From JAYEIA01 sp964472505 (GTDB lineage: Bacteria; Bacteroidota; Bacteroidia; Bacteroidales; JAADGE01), in NCBI GenBank assembly GCA_964472505.1, contig CAYYQW010000063.1, positions 1-22,975 of the forward strand: 22,975 bases of DNA, written 5' to 3'. Each line of letters begins with the position of its first letter. Position 1 is the stretch's first letter. Shown in pieces: positions 8,959 to 15,600 of the stretch. A model generated the notes under the pieces. The model did not search any database. It worked only from the letters and a program-made list of their open reading frames with translations, and was not told the DNA's origin. Position numbers and translations under genes: made by a program.

Positions 8959-8990
8959 AAAAAAGCCCGGAACTGTATCCGGGCTTTTTT
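8959..8990. terminator. Bidirectional rho-independent terminator
   Basis: A 12-bp perfect stem (AAAAAAGCCCGG at 8959-8970, CCGGGCTTTTTT at 8979-8990) with an 8-base loop. A-runs and T-runs on the two sides give a U-tract in both directions. It lies between the convergent stop codons of the secreted protein gene (8933) and hydA (9012) and should end both transcripts. Confidence 0.88.
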
Positions 8991-9011
8991 AGTGTGTTAT
9001 GATTTTGTTTA

Positions 9012-10808
9012 CTAATAGCGTTTACGTTTACGATATTTGGTATGCAACAAGTGGTGAGATTTCTCTCCGAGCGGTTCCTTAAGATAAGTCTCATATATTT
9101 CCGTGATTTCCGGATTTTCATGCGACATACGCTTTGGTTTACCCATATCTTCCCGATATATGGCCTCTATGCGTTTTTCTCTGATTTCTTTTGTGGTCGG
9201 AATGGGTTGTCCGCCGCCGCCAATACAGCCGCCGGGACAGGCCATAATTTCAATGAAATGATACGGACTTTCGCCTTTCTCTACTAATTCCATTACTTTT
9301 CGTGCATTGGTAAGTCCGTGAGCTATGGCAAAATTGGCCGTTACGCCTTCTAAGAAGCTGTATGCAGGCAGGCAATTTTCAAATGTAACCGAAGCTTCTT
9401 TAATGCCTTCCAAACCTCGCACCGGGATAATATTCAAATCATCAAAAGGCACGGGGCGTCCGGTAACTAAGAAATATACGGTACGCAATGCGGCTTCCAT
9501 AACACCTCCGGTAGCTCCGAAAATAACTCCGGCACCGGAAGAGTCTCCCATTATGGAGTCAAATTCTTCTTCTTCTAATTCTTTAAAGTTAATACCGGCT
9601 TGTTTTATCATGTGGCCTAACTCACGAGTTGTCAGTCCGGCATCTATGTCTTGGAACCCGCTGTCGCGCATTTCCGGGCGGTTGGCTTCATATTTCTTAG
9701 CCGAGCAGGGCATGCCGGCTACGGATACAATATTTTTCGGATCTAAATTCTTCCTTTGTGCGTAATAGGTCTTGGCTAAAGCGCCAAACATCTGTTGCGG
9801 CGATTTACAAGTCGAAAGATGTGACAGTTTATCGGAGTACATGTGCTCAATAAACTTCACCCAGCCCGGTGAGCATGAAGTAATCATGGGAATGGAAACA
9901 TCTTCTTTATCAACTAAAGCGCGTTTCAGGCGATCCAATAATTCACTGCCTTCTTCCATAATAGTAAGGTCGGCGGTAAAATCGGTATCCAGAACCGAGT
10001 CAAAACCAATGCGGCGCAGAGCGGCAACCATTTTACCGGTTACAATTTCGCCGGGCTCATAACCCAACTCTTCACCCAAAGCTACTCTTACCGAGGGAGC
10101 AGTATTTATAACGACGTGTTTTTCCGGATTATCAATGGCTTCCCAAATATCATCGTAGTATCGGCGCTCGGTAAGCGCTCCGGTCGGGCAGTGCGTAATG
10201 CATTGTCCGCAGTTGGTACATACAATTTCGTTGAGCGGTAAATCCATGAAGGTTGAAATTTTCATGTCTTTGCCGCGTTCGGTTACGGCCAGTGCATTTA
10301 CGTGCTGTATCTCGGCACAGGTTCTTACACAGCGTTGGCAGCGGATACATTTACTGTCGTCTTTTTCAATGGACCAGGATGAGCGGTCAATGATTTTTCT
10401 TTCTTCTTTCAGAATACTTGTATAAATTTCATTATCTACATTATATTCTGAAGCTAAATCCTGAAGCTCGCAGTTGGTATTGCGGTAGCAAGTGGTACAT
10501 TGCGTGTTGTGCTCCGATACCAGAAGTGCGGTAATGTCTTTGCGTGCTCTTCTGACTTTCGGTGAGCCGGTTTGAATGTTCATGCCCTCCACTGCCGGAG
10601 CAGCGCAGGATGCTATCAGGTTGGGCCTTCCTACTTCTTCCACAACGCAGATTCTGCAATTTCCGGCCACGCATAAGTCTTCGTGGTGGCAAAGTGTGGG
10701 TATTCTGATGTTGGCTTTTTTGGCCGCATCCAATACCGATACACCTTTTTCCACTTCAACTTCTTTGCCGTCTATTTTTAGTGTGATTGTATTGTTATTA
10801 TTTGTCAT
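9012..10808 (-). CDS. hydA: [FeFe]-hydrogenase catalytic subunit (HydA/HndD type)
   Basis: Catalytic subunit of a cytoplasmic trimeric, NAD(P)H-linked [FeFe]-hydrogenase (2 H+ + 2 e- to H2). Its 598 residues contain, in order: an N-terminal [2Fe-2S] domain with Cys40, 51, 54, 68 (C-x10-C-x2-C-x13-C); a His-x3-Cys-x2-Cys-x5-Cys motif (HNTQCTTCYRNTNC); two [4Fe-4S] motifs (CIRCQRCVRTC and CTNCGQCITHCP); and the H-cluster signatures TSCSPGW, MPCSAKK and MACPGGCIGGGGQP. The C-terminal small-subunit-like part ends SHHLLHTKYRKRKRY. All H-cluster ligands are present. It lacks the extra C-terminal [2Fe-2S] domain found in some relatives. It is the third gene of the operon, 34 bases after hydB. The HydEFG maturases are not in this window. 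Confidence 0.97.
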   Translation of the reverse strand: MTNNNNTITLKIDGKEVEVEKGVSVLDAAKKANIRIPTLCHHEDLCVAGNCRICVVEEVGRPNLIASCAAPAVEGMNIQTGSPKVRRARKDITALLVSEHNTQCTTCYRNTNCELQDLASEYNVDNEIYTSILKEERKIIDRSSWSIEKDDSKCIRCQRCVRTCAEIQHVNALAVTERGKDMKISTFMDLPLNEIVCTNCGQCITHCPTGALTERRYYDDIWEAIDNPEKHVVINTAPSVRVALGEELGYEPGEIVTGKMVAALRRIGFDSVLDTDFTADLTIMEEGSELLDRLKRALVDKEDVSIPMITSCSPGWVKFIEHMYSDKLSHLSTCKSPQQMFGALAKTYYAQRKNLDPKNIVSVAGMPCSAKKYEANRPEMRDSGFQDIDAGLTTRELGHMIKQAGINFKELEEEEFDSIMGDSSGAGVIFGATGGVMEAALRTVYFLVTGRPVPFDDLNIIPVRGLEGIKEASVTFENCLPAYSFLEGVTANFAIAHGLTNARKVMELVEKGESPYHFIEIMACPGGCIGGGGQPIPTTKEIREKRIEAIYREDMGKPKRMSHENPEITEIYETYLKEPLGEKSHHLLHTKYRKRKRY

Positions 10809-10842
10809 GATTGTTTTATTTATGTGTTCAAAAGACCCTTTA

Positions 10843-12000
10843 TTAGTATATCATTTCTTCTCTGAAGTTATTGACAATGGATTCAAAGGAGTTGGTAACG
10901 GATTGTCCCAGTCCGCATTTAGAAGTAATTTTCATGGTTTTGCTCAATTTAATGAGTTGTTCCAAATAGCTTTCCGGTTTTTCTCCGCTTTTTATGTTTT
11001 CAATTCCTTTTAAAAGTTGCTGGCATCCTACGCGGCATGGCGTACATTGTCCGCAGGATTCTTCGGCATAAAATTCCAAAAAATTATGTAATACGTTGTA
11101 CATGGAGCGTGAGCTGTTGAAAACCATTGTGGAGCCGCCGGTGGTGTTTCCTTCGCCTATTATTGCGGTGTGAAAATTTTTGCGCGGAATGCAGAAACCG
11201 GATACACCGCCTACTTGAACAGCTTTCGTGTCGCCGTCGCCAAATTCTTCCACAAAATCTGCAACCGACATACCCAATTCGATCTCATGAACACCTTCTT
11301 TTGGCGAGTCGCCGGAAACCGAAAACAGTTTTGAACCGCGTTGGTCATCCGTTCCGAGATTTTTGTATGCTTCGGTGCCTATGCGCATCACGATAACTGA
11401 TGAGGCTAATGTTTCCACATTATTGACTACGGTTGGTTTGCCCAAATATCCGTTTTGTATGGGGTAGGGCGGTTTGTTTCTGGGTTCGCCTCGTTTGCCC
11501 TCCATCGATTCGATAAGTGCAGTTTCTTCACCGCATACATAGGCTCCGGATCCGGGGAATATGTATATTTTGAAATCTATTCCTAAAGGTTCCAGAATTT
11601 GCTTTTTGAAGCTGTCAATGTGTTTGTTTAAGTGCGGTATGAGGTATTTGTATTCCGAGCGCAGATAAATAATACCTTCATCGGTTCCGAATGCCAAAGC
11701 ACCCAAGGTCATTCCCGTGAATACTTTTATCGGTACTTCCGTCAATATTTCACGATCTTTAAATGTGCCGGGCTCGCCTTCATCGGCATTACAGATAAGG
11801 TATTTTTTGTCGCCTTTTTCGGCTTTGGCAAATTTCCATTTTAAACCAATGGGAAAACCGGCGCCACCTCGGCCGCGCAGGCCGGAATCAATCAAATCAT
11901 TAATAATTTGATCCGAGCCTTTGTCCATGGCAGATTTCAGGACGGCTTTGCAGTCGCATTCGCTGAATATATAATCTACTTTTTTGATATATTTTTGCAT
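10843..12000 (-). CDS. hydB: NuoF-like NADH-binding hydrogenase subunit, compact form
   Basis: Flavoprotein subunit that exchanges electrons between NAD(P)H and the hydrogenase. The FMN/NADH core is complete: GRGGAGFPIGLKW, NADEGEPGTFKDRE, and GAYVCGEETALIESMEGKRGEPRNKPP in two adjacent parts. The [4Fe-4S] motif SCGQCTPCRVGC with its distal Cys in SKCGLGQ is also present. The protein is only 385 residues, starting about 45 residues before GRGG and ending about 20 after CGLGQ. HydB of the electron-bifurcating hydrogenases is typically near 600 residues, with an N-terminal thioredoxin-like [2Fe-2S] domain and a C-terminal ferredoxin-like domain carrying two [4Fe-4S] clusters. Both are absent here and no separate gene for them lies in the operon. 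It sits 21 bases after hydC. Confidence 0.95.
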   Translation of the reverse strand: MQKYIKKVDYIFSECDCKAVLKSAMDKGSDQIINDLIDSGLRGRGGAGFPIGLKWKFAKAEKGDKKYLICNADEGEPGTFKDREILTEVPIKVFTGMTLGALAFGTDEGIIYLRSEYKYLIPHLNKHIDSFKKQILEPLGIDFKIYIFPGSGAYVCGEETALIESMEGKRGEPRNKPPYPIQNGYLGKPTVVNNVETLASSVIVMRIGTEAYKNLGTDDQRGSKLFSVSGDSPKEGVHEIELGMSVADFVEEFGDGDTKAVQVGGVSGFCIPRKNFHTAIIGEGNTTGGSTMVFNSSRSMYNVLHNFLEFYAEESCGQCTPCRVGCQQLLKGIENIKSGEKPESYLEQLIKLSKTMKITSKCGLGQSVTNSFESIVNNFREEMIY

Positions 12001-12021
12001 GATATTATGTTCTGTAGGGTT

Positions 12022-12516
12022 CTACTGTTCAATGTTTTCTAATTCTTCGCGGCCTTGGCGAATCAAATCTCCTATAATTTTGCGTGTCTTTTTGGGGGTA
12101 AGTTCCGTAAATACTTCATTGTTAATCAGCATAACCGGCCCTTTGTGGCACCATCCCAAACAATTGGTTTGTGATAATGAAAATCTGCCGTCGCTGCTTG
12201 TCTCTCCGGCCTTTATTTTCAGCATGCCTTCCAGAATTTCCAGAATATCCTTTTTGCGTTTGTTTTCGCAAGTAATGGATTTGCAAACATAAATTTTGCA
12301 TTTCCCTTTTTTTTCAGTTTCCAAAAAGTGAAAGAAAGAAGCTACACCGTAAACTTCGGCTGCCGACATATCCAGCACTTTGGCAACTTCTATCATGGCT
12401 TCCGAAGACAGATAGCGCTCTTCTTCTTCTATGCCTTGCAGAATGGGAAGCAAGTGGTGACGCTCATGCCCGTGAAGCTTTGCAAGTTTTTGTATCAACT
12501 GTTGAGTATCGGTCAT
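12022..12516 (-). CDS. hydC: NuoE-like [2Fe-2S] hydrogenase subunit
   Basis: Small thioredoxin-fold electron-transfer subunit of 164 residues, the usual length for HydC/HndA. The single [2Fe-2S] site is visible as C-x4-C (CKSITC) and C-x3-C (CLGWC), separated by about 40 residues. The N-terminal helical part (EVAKVLDMSAAEVYGVASFFHFL) is typical of NuoE. It is the first gene of the minus-strand operon hydC-hydB-hydA, with gaps of 21 and 34 bases. Upstream on the minus strand, a weak TATCTTTA (plus-strand 12555-12562) could be a -7 box, without a good -33 partner. Confidence 0.94.
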   Translation of the reverse strand: MTDTQQLIQKLAKLHGHERHHLLPILQGIEEEERYLSSEAMIEVAKVLDMSAAEVYGVASFFHFLETEKKGKCKIYVCKSITCENKRKKDILEILEGMLKIKAGETSSDGRFSLSQTNCLGWCHKGPVMLINNEVFTELTPKKTRKIIGDLIRQGREELENIEQ

Positions 12517-12777
12517 AATAACTGTGTTTAAATATTTGGTTTCTATTATTTTAGGTAAAGATAGCCTCTGTGTTTTTTATTCTGTATGAAAATAGTCAGA
12601 GTTAAACATGATATATATCAGGAAAAGAATGCTGCTATCAGTATTTATTCTAAATAACAATTAAATCACTTTATTTACAGCACAATACAGTATTATTAAG
12701 TAATTTTTCAGTATTGTTAAAAACGCTTGTTTTTTGTTTGTTTTAAGGTGTTTTTCATGTGTTTGAAAGCAGTTCTT

Positions 12778-12900
12778 GAGCTGCAAACACTTTTGAACGT
12801 CCCGTAGCCTCCGAAGCTGTCTGCCGGCGAGAGTGTAAGTGCAGGACTTCAAAACGTGTGAGCCATAAACCGCACGCGTTACAAACGCGCGCGAGCTGCA
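12778..12900. repeat. Dispersed palindromic repeat, degenerate copy A
   Basis: Contains a 20-bp segment (12783-12802) identical to one at 13693-13712. As in the second copy it is followed by an imperfect inverted partner (left arm 12787-12802, right arm 12844-12859, with mismatches). The octamer GAGCTGCA occurs at both ends (12778-12785 and about 12892-12899), like a short target or terminal duplication. It has no coding capacity I trust. The related copy B lies on the other side of the toxin-antitoxin genes. Confidence 0.6.
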
Positions 12901-12923
12901 GCAATACGGATAAAACAAGAAAA

Positions 12924-12958
12924 TTGCAAACAAAACTTAATTAAATTTCGTATATTTG
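12924..12958 (+). promoter_or_regulatory. Promoter of the toxin-antitoxin operon
   Basis: A perfect -7 box TATATTTG lies at 12951-12958. A TTG within AAATTGC (12924-12926) lies 24 bases upstream, slightly farther than usual for the -33 element. The antitoxin ATG follows 23 bases after the -7 box. Read from sequence; activity inferred. Confidence 0.55.
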
Positions 12959-12981
12959 TATAAAAACTAAAGATTACAATT

Positions 12982-13224
12982 ATGACTGAGCAACTCATAC
13001 TACAGCAACTTTTTTTAATGCCCGAAACATTAAAACAAGATGTTTTGCAATACATTTTTTATCTATTGAGCAGTAATAACAAATCAATTCAAAATTTTTC
13101 TGATTTCCAACAAAGTGCAAATTTTTTAAAAGAACGAAAACCTGTTTTTGGCAGTGCAAAGGGAAAATATATTTTGTCGCCTGATTTTGATGAACCGTTA
13201 GATGATTTTAAAGCGTATATGTAA
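12982..13224 (+). CDS. DUF2281-type antitoxin
   Basis: An 80-residue protein that should bind and neutralise the PIN toxin encoded immediately downstream. The N-terminus (LILQQLFLMPETLKQDVLQYIFYLL) is a helical segment typical of DUF2281 antitoxins. The C-terminal tail (FGSAKGKYILSPDFDEPLDDFKAYM) is the conserved extended peptide of this family, normally inserted in the toxin active-site groove. A separate DNA-binding fold is not obvious, but such antitoxins usually autoregulate. The stop codon overlaps the toxin start (TAATG), so the two are translationally coupled. Confidence 0.88.
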   Translation: MTEQLILQQLFLMPETLKQDVLQYIFYLLSSNNKSIQNFSDFQQSANFLKERKPVFGSAKGKYILSPDFDEPLDDFKAYM

Positions 13225-13607
13225 TGAAACAATTATTAGACACACATACATTTTTGTGGTTTGTAGCAGGTAAACAAGAGTTAAGTGAAACAGCCAAAAC
13301 ACAAATATTAATTCCGGAGGCTAAAAATTTTGTAAGTATTGCAAGTTTGTGGGAAATTTCAATAAAAGTTAAACTCGGAAAACTTCAAATAAACGGGACT
13401 TTACCAAGTATTATTGGGGATTTAACGGAAAACAATTTTGAACTTTTGCCCATAAATTTTGCACACATTGTAAAGAACTTTGATTTAGATTTTTATCATA
13501 GAGACCCTTTTGACAGAATCATAATTGCACAAGCACTTGTAGAAAAAATGTTACTAATTAGTAAAGATAATAATTTTAAACACTATAATGTCAAACAGGT
13601 ATGGTAG
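13224..13607 (+). CDS. vapC: VapC-family PIN-domain toxin
   Basis: Probable RNase toxin of 127 residues. The PIN acidic residues are in place: Asp6 in LLDTHTFLW, Glu44 in SLWEISIK, Asp94/Asp97 in HRDPFDRIIIAQA and Asp115 in ISKDNNF. These would coordinate Mg2+ for RNA cleavage. The sequence type (LLDTH..LW, DPFDR) is the subgroup that pairs with DUF2281 antitoxins. Its ATG shares one base with the antitoxin stop. The pair lies between two copies of a palindromic repeat and may have been gained as a unit. Length and catalytic residues suggest it is intact. Confidence 0.92.
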   Translation: MKQLLDTHTFLWFVAGKQELSETAKTQILIPEAKNFVSIASLWEISIKVKLGKLQINGTLPSIIGDLTENNFELLPINFAHIVKNFDLDFYHRDPFDRIIIAQALVEKMLLISKDNNFKHYNVKQVW

Positions 13608-13641
13608 TAGATTTGCTGTTTGCTTGTCGGTAAAAATTTCA

Positions 13642-13677
13642 AAACGCCGGCATGTCCTCCGGACGATGCCGGCGTTT
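13642..13677. terminator. Very strong hairpin after the toxin gene
   Basis: A 12-bp perfect stem (AAACGCCGGCAT at 13642-13653, ATGCCGGCGTTT at 13666-13677) continues inward with GTCC/GGAC (13654-13657, 13661-13664) around a three-base loop, with one unpaired base. It ends in TTTAAATT on the plus strand and TTTTGAAATTTTT on the minus strand. It can act as a bidirectional terminator between the convergent toxin and kinase genes. Confidence 0.6.
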
Positions 13678-13692
13678 AAATTACTGCTGCGG

Positions 13693-13773
13693 GCAAACAC
13701 TTTTGAACGTCCGGCAGCTTCCGAACCTGCCTGCAGGCGAAAATGAAAGTCCTCCGGACGTTCAAAAGTGTTT
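13693..13773. repeat. Dispersed palindromic repeat, copy B
   Basis: A 20-bp perfect inverted repeat (left arm 13695-13714, right arm 13754-13773) encloses 39 bases that include the smaller palindrome CCTGCAGG-like core near 13729-13738. Copy A at 12778-12900 shares a 20-bp identical stretch and the overall order but has decayed arms. It lies directly downstream of the convergent kinase gene (stop at 13781) and may also affect its 3' end. Confidence 0.7.
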
Positions 13774-13780
13774 CGGATTT

Positions 13781-15349
13781 TTATACTTTATCCGGGTAAC
13801 CGGTAATGTTTCGGATGCTTTTATAGAGCGGACGCATTTTTCCGTACATTTTTAGATATACTTTCTTGTACAGTTTTTCGTAAATGTCTCGGTTTTCAGT
13901 TTGTGGTTGAAATACTTTATCGCTGCCGCACATGGCTTTTACGGCTTCTTTATGCGAAGCATATACGCCGGAGCCCACAGCTGCCAGTATGGCTGCACCG
14001 AGAGCCGATGTTTCATAGGTATGAGGCCTTACAGCCGGTTTGTTAAAGATATCGGCGGTAATTTGCATGATTTGGTCACTTTGTGAGCCGCCACCGGAAA
14101 CTATTACTTGGTTTGTGCGAATACCGGTTCGTTTTTCGGTGCGTTCCAAACCTTCGCGCAGCGCATAAGCTAAACCTTCCGGAATGGCGCGATAAATATG
14201 GGCACGTGTGTGTACATCACCAAAACCGATAATGGCTCCTTTGGCTTCGGTGCCGGGCAATCTTACCCCGGGCGACCAATACGGTTGAAGGGTTAAACCC
14301 AAAGCGCCCGGTTTGGTTTCGGACAGAAGTTGGTCGAAAAATGCTTCCGGGCTTTTGCCGCTGTCTTTGGCTTTTTGGATTTCGCGTAAGCCGAATTGTT
14401 TTTTAAACCAACTCACCATCCAATAGCCGCGATAAATCATTATTTCGGTATTGTAAAAATTTGGAATAGCCGAGGGGTAGGGCGGAAAAAATCGAATGAC
14501 TTCTTTATATTTCTTCAATGTGGTCTGTACCGTGGCTGTGGTTCCGTAGCTCAGGCAGGCCGAACGAGGATCATACACACCCGAGCCCAATACCTCGCAG
14601 GCTTTATCGGATGCTGCGGCAATCAGCGGTAAACCCTCGGGCAGCCCGGTTTCTTTTGCGGCTTTTGAGCTGATTTTTCCCAGAACTTCTCCGGGTTTAG
14701 CTAATTCCGGGAGCATTTCCCTGTTCACCGGAAACATTTTTGTATTGCGGTGGCCTGTTTCGGCCCATCGGTGTTTTTTGTAATCAAAGGGCATATAGCC
14801 TACCATGTTGCCAACGGAGTCTCGAAACTCACCGATAAGTCGATAAGTCAGATATCCGGAGAGATACAGGTATTTGTCGGTTTGTTCCCACAGCGCCGGT
14901 TGGTTTTGTTGAAGCCAGTTGCATTCTGCATTTTTAACGGCATGCACGGCCGATCCGTGCATGTTTACAAGTTTCAGTAAAAAGGCATCTAAGCCGTTTG
15001 GGTATTCTGCTTTTTGTGCTCGGCGTTGGTCCGGCCAAACAATAGCCGGACGAAGCACATGAGCATTTTTATCTAAATTAACCACCGTGCCGCGTTGTGA
15101 TGTAAGTGCAGCTGCCAATATTTGTTTGTGCGGTATTTGACTTCTTTCCAAAAGTGTTTTTGTTACTTTTTGAATAGTTTGATAATAATAATCCGGCCGC
15201 TGCTCTGCCCAACCCGGTTTTTCCGAGAAGTAGGCTTCAATTTCCTCTTTCTCAATATCAATTATTCGCCCTTTCAGATCAAACAGTACAGCTCTTACCG
15301 ATTGGGTGCCTACATCAATGGAAATAATTCGTTTATTTTTATCATTCAT
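13781..15349 (-). CDS. FGGY-family carbohydrate/polyol kinase
   Basis: ATP-dependent kinase of a sugar, ketose or polyol; 522 residues, normal for the family. The N-terminal ATPase fold starts with IISIDVGTQSVRAVLFD (phosphate-1 motif) and GWAEQRP. The phosphate-2 motif is seen in CLSYGTTATVQTT, and the adenosine motif in VSGGGSQSDQIMQITADIF near residue 430. The C-terminal signature includes SALGAAILAAVGSGVY. It is more like the xylulokinase/ribulokinase-type FGGY proteins than classic glycerol kinase, but the substrate cannot be fixed from motifs. It is preceded on the same strand, after about 250 bases, by an ADPS-like FAD enzyme. That pairing hints at a dihydroxyacetone or glycerol-type substrate, which is inference only. 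Confidence 0.9.
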   Translation of the reverse strand: MNDKNKRIISIDVGTQSVRAVLFDLKGRIIDIEKEEIEAYFSEKPGWAEQRPDYYYQTIQKVTKTLLERSQIPHKQILAAALTSQRGTVVNLDKNAHVLRPAIVWPDQRRAQKAEYPNGLDAFLLKLVNMHGSAVHAVKNAECNWLQQNQPALWEQTDKYLYLSGYLTYRLIGEFRDSVGNMVGYMPFDYKKHRWAETGHRNTKMFPVNREMLPELAKPGEVLGKISSKAAKETGLPEGLPLIAAASDKACEVLGSGVYDPRSACLSYGTTATVQTTLKKYKEVIRFFPPYPSAIPNFYNTEIMIYRGYWMVSWFKKQFGLREIQKAKDSGKSPEAFFDQLLSETKPGALGLTLQPYWSPGVRLPGTEAKGAIIGFGDVHTRAHIYRAIPEGLAYALREGLERTEKRTGIRTNQVIVSGGGSQSDQIMQITADIFNKPAVRPHTYETSALGAAILAAVGSGVYASHKEAVKAMCGSDKVFQPQTENRDIYEKLYKKVYLKMYGKMRPLYKSIRNITGYPDKV

Positions 15350-15448
15350 TGTACCGATTTAAAAGATAATATGAATATCCGCATTTACTCCTATCTGTAT
15401 TGGAAGATTCTTCTTATCAAGTTGTTATGTATAATTAATTATCATCGG

Positions 15449-15525
15449 CTTCGACAAGCTCAGCCTCCTGCGGTATTTTCGGAGACTATGCATTTCGACA
15501 AAAGCTCAATAACCACTTGTCGAAG
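15449..15525. repeat. Dispersed inverted repeat between the kinase and the FAD enzyme genes
   Basis: CTTCGACAAG (15449-15458) and its exact complement CTTGTCGAAG (15516-15525) enclose 57 bases containing another partial copy (TTCGACAAAAGCTCAATAACC). Similar motifs occur as scattered intergenic repeats in many Bacteroidota genomes, as I recall. The element separates two genes in the same direction and might weaken co-transcription. Confidence 0.5.
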
Positions 15526-15600
15526 TCGGTAATAATAATCTTGGGTAACATACGGATAATTATTAAAGGATAATGCTCAAAATGTAACAGATATAAGGGT

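Larger units (their letters stand above)
12517..12981. other. Intergenic region between hydC and the toxin-antitoxin pair
   Basis: Holds the divergent promoters of hydC and the antitoxin gene, an AT-rich stretch, and a GC-richer repeat (12778-12900). A 90-codon minus-strand frame (12661-12933) runs through the repeat. It has no domain, its codons look unlike those of neighbouring genes, and it is best explained as a chance frame in repeat DNA. Confidence 0.5.

Noticed and set aside
9325..9765. 146-codon plus-strand frame inside hydA
   Set aside because: Lies entirely antisense to the well-supported hydrogenase gene and shows no domain; a shadow of GC-richer coding DNA.
10576..11013. 145-codon plus-strand frame spanning hydA and hydB
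   Set aside because: Antisense to two certain genes of an operon; no motif.
12661..12933. 90-codon minus-strand reading frame
   Set aside because: It runs through the dispersed repeat and the AT-rich flank; similar frames arise by chance in such repeats. It would also overlap the promoter region of the TA operon.
12778..13773. CRISPR-like array
   Set aside because: Only two repeat copies with about 890 bases between them and no regular spacers.
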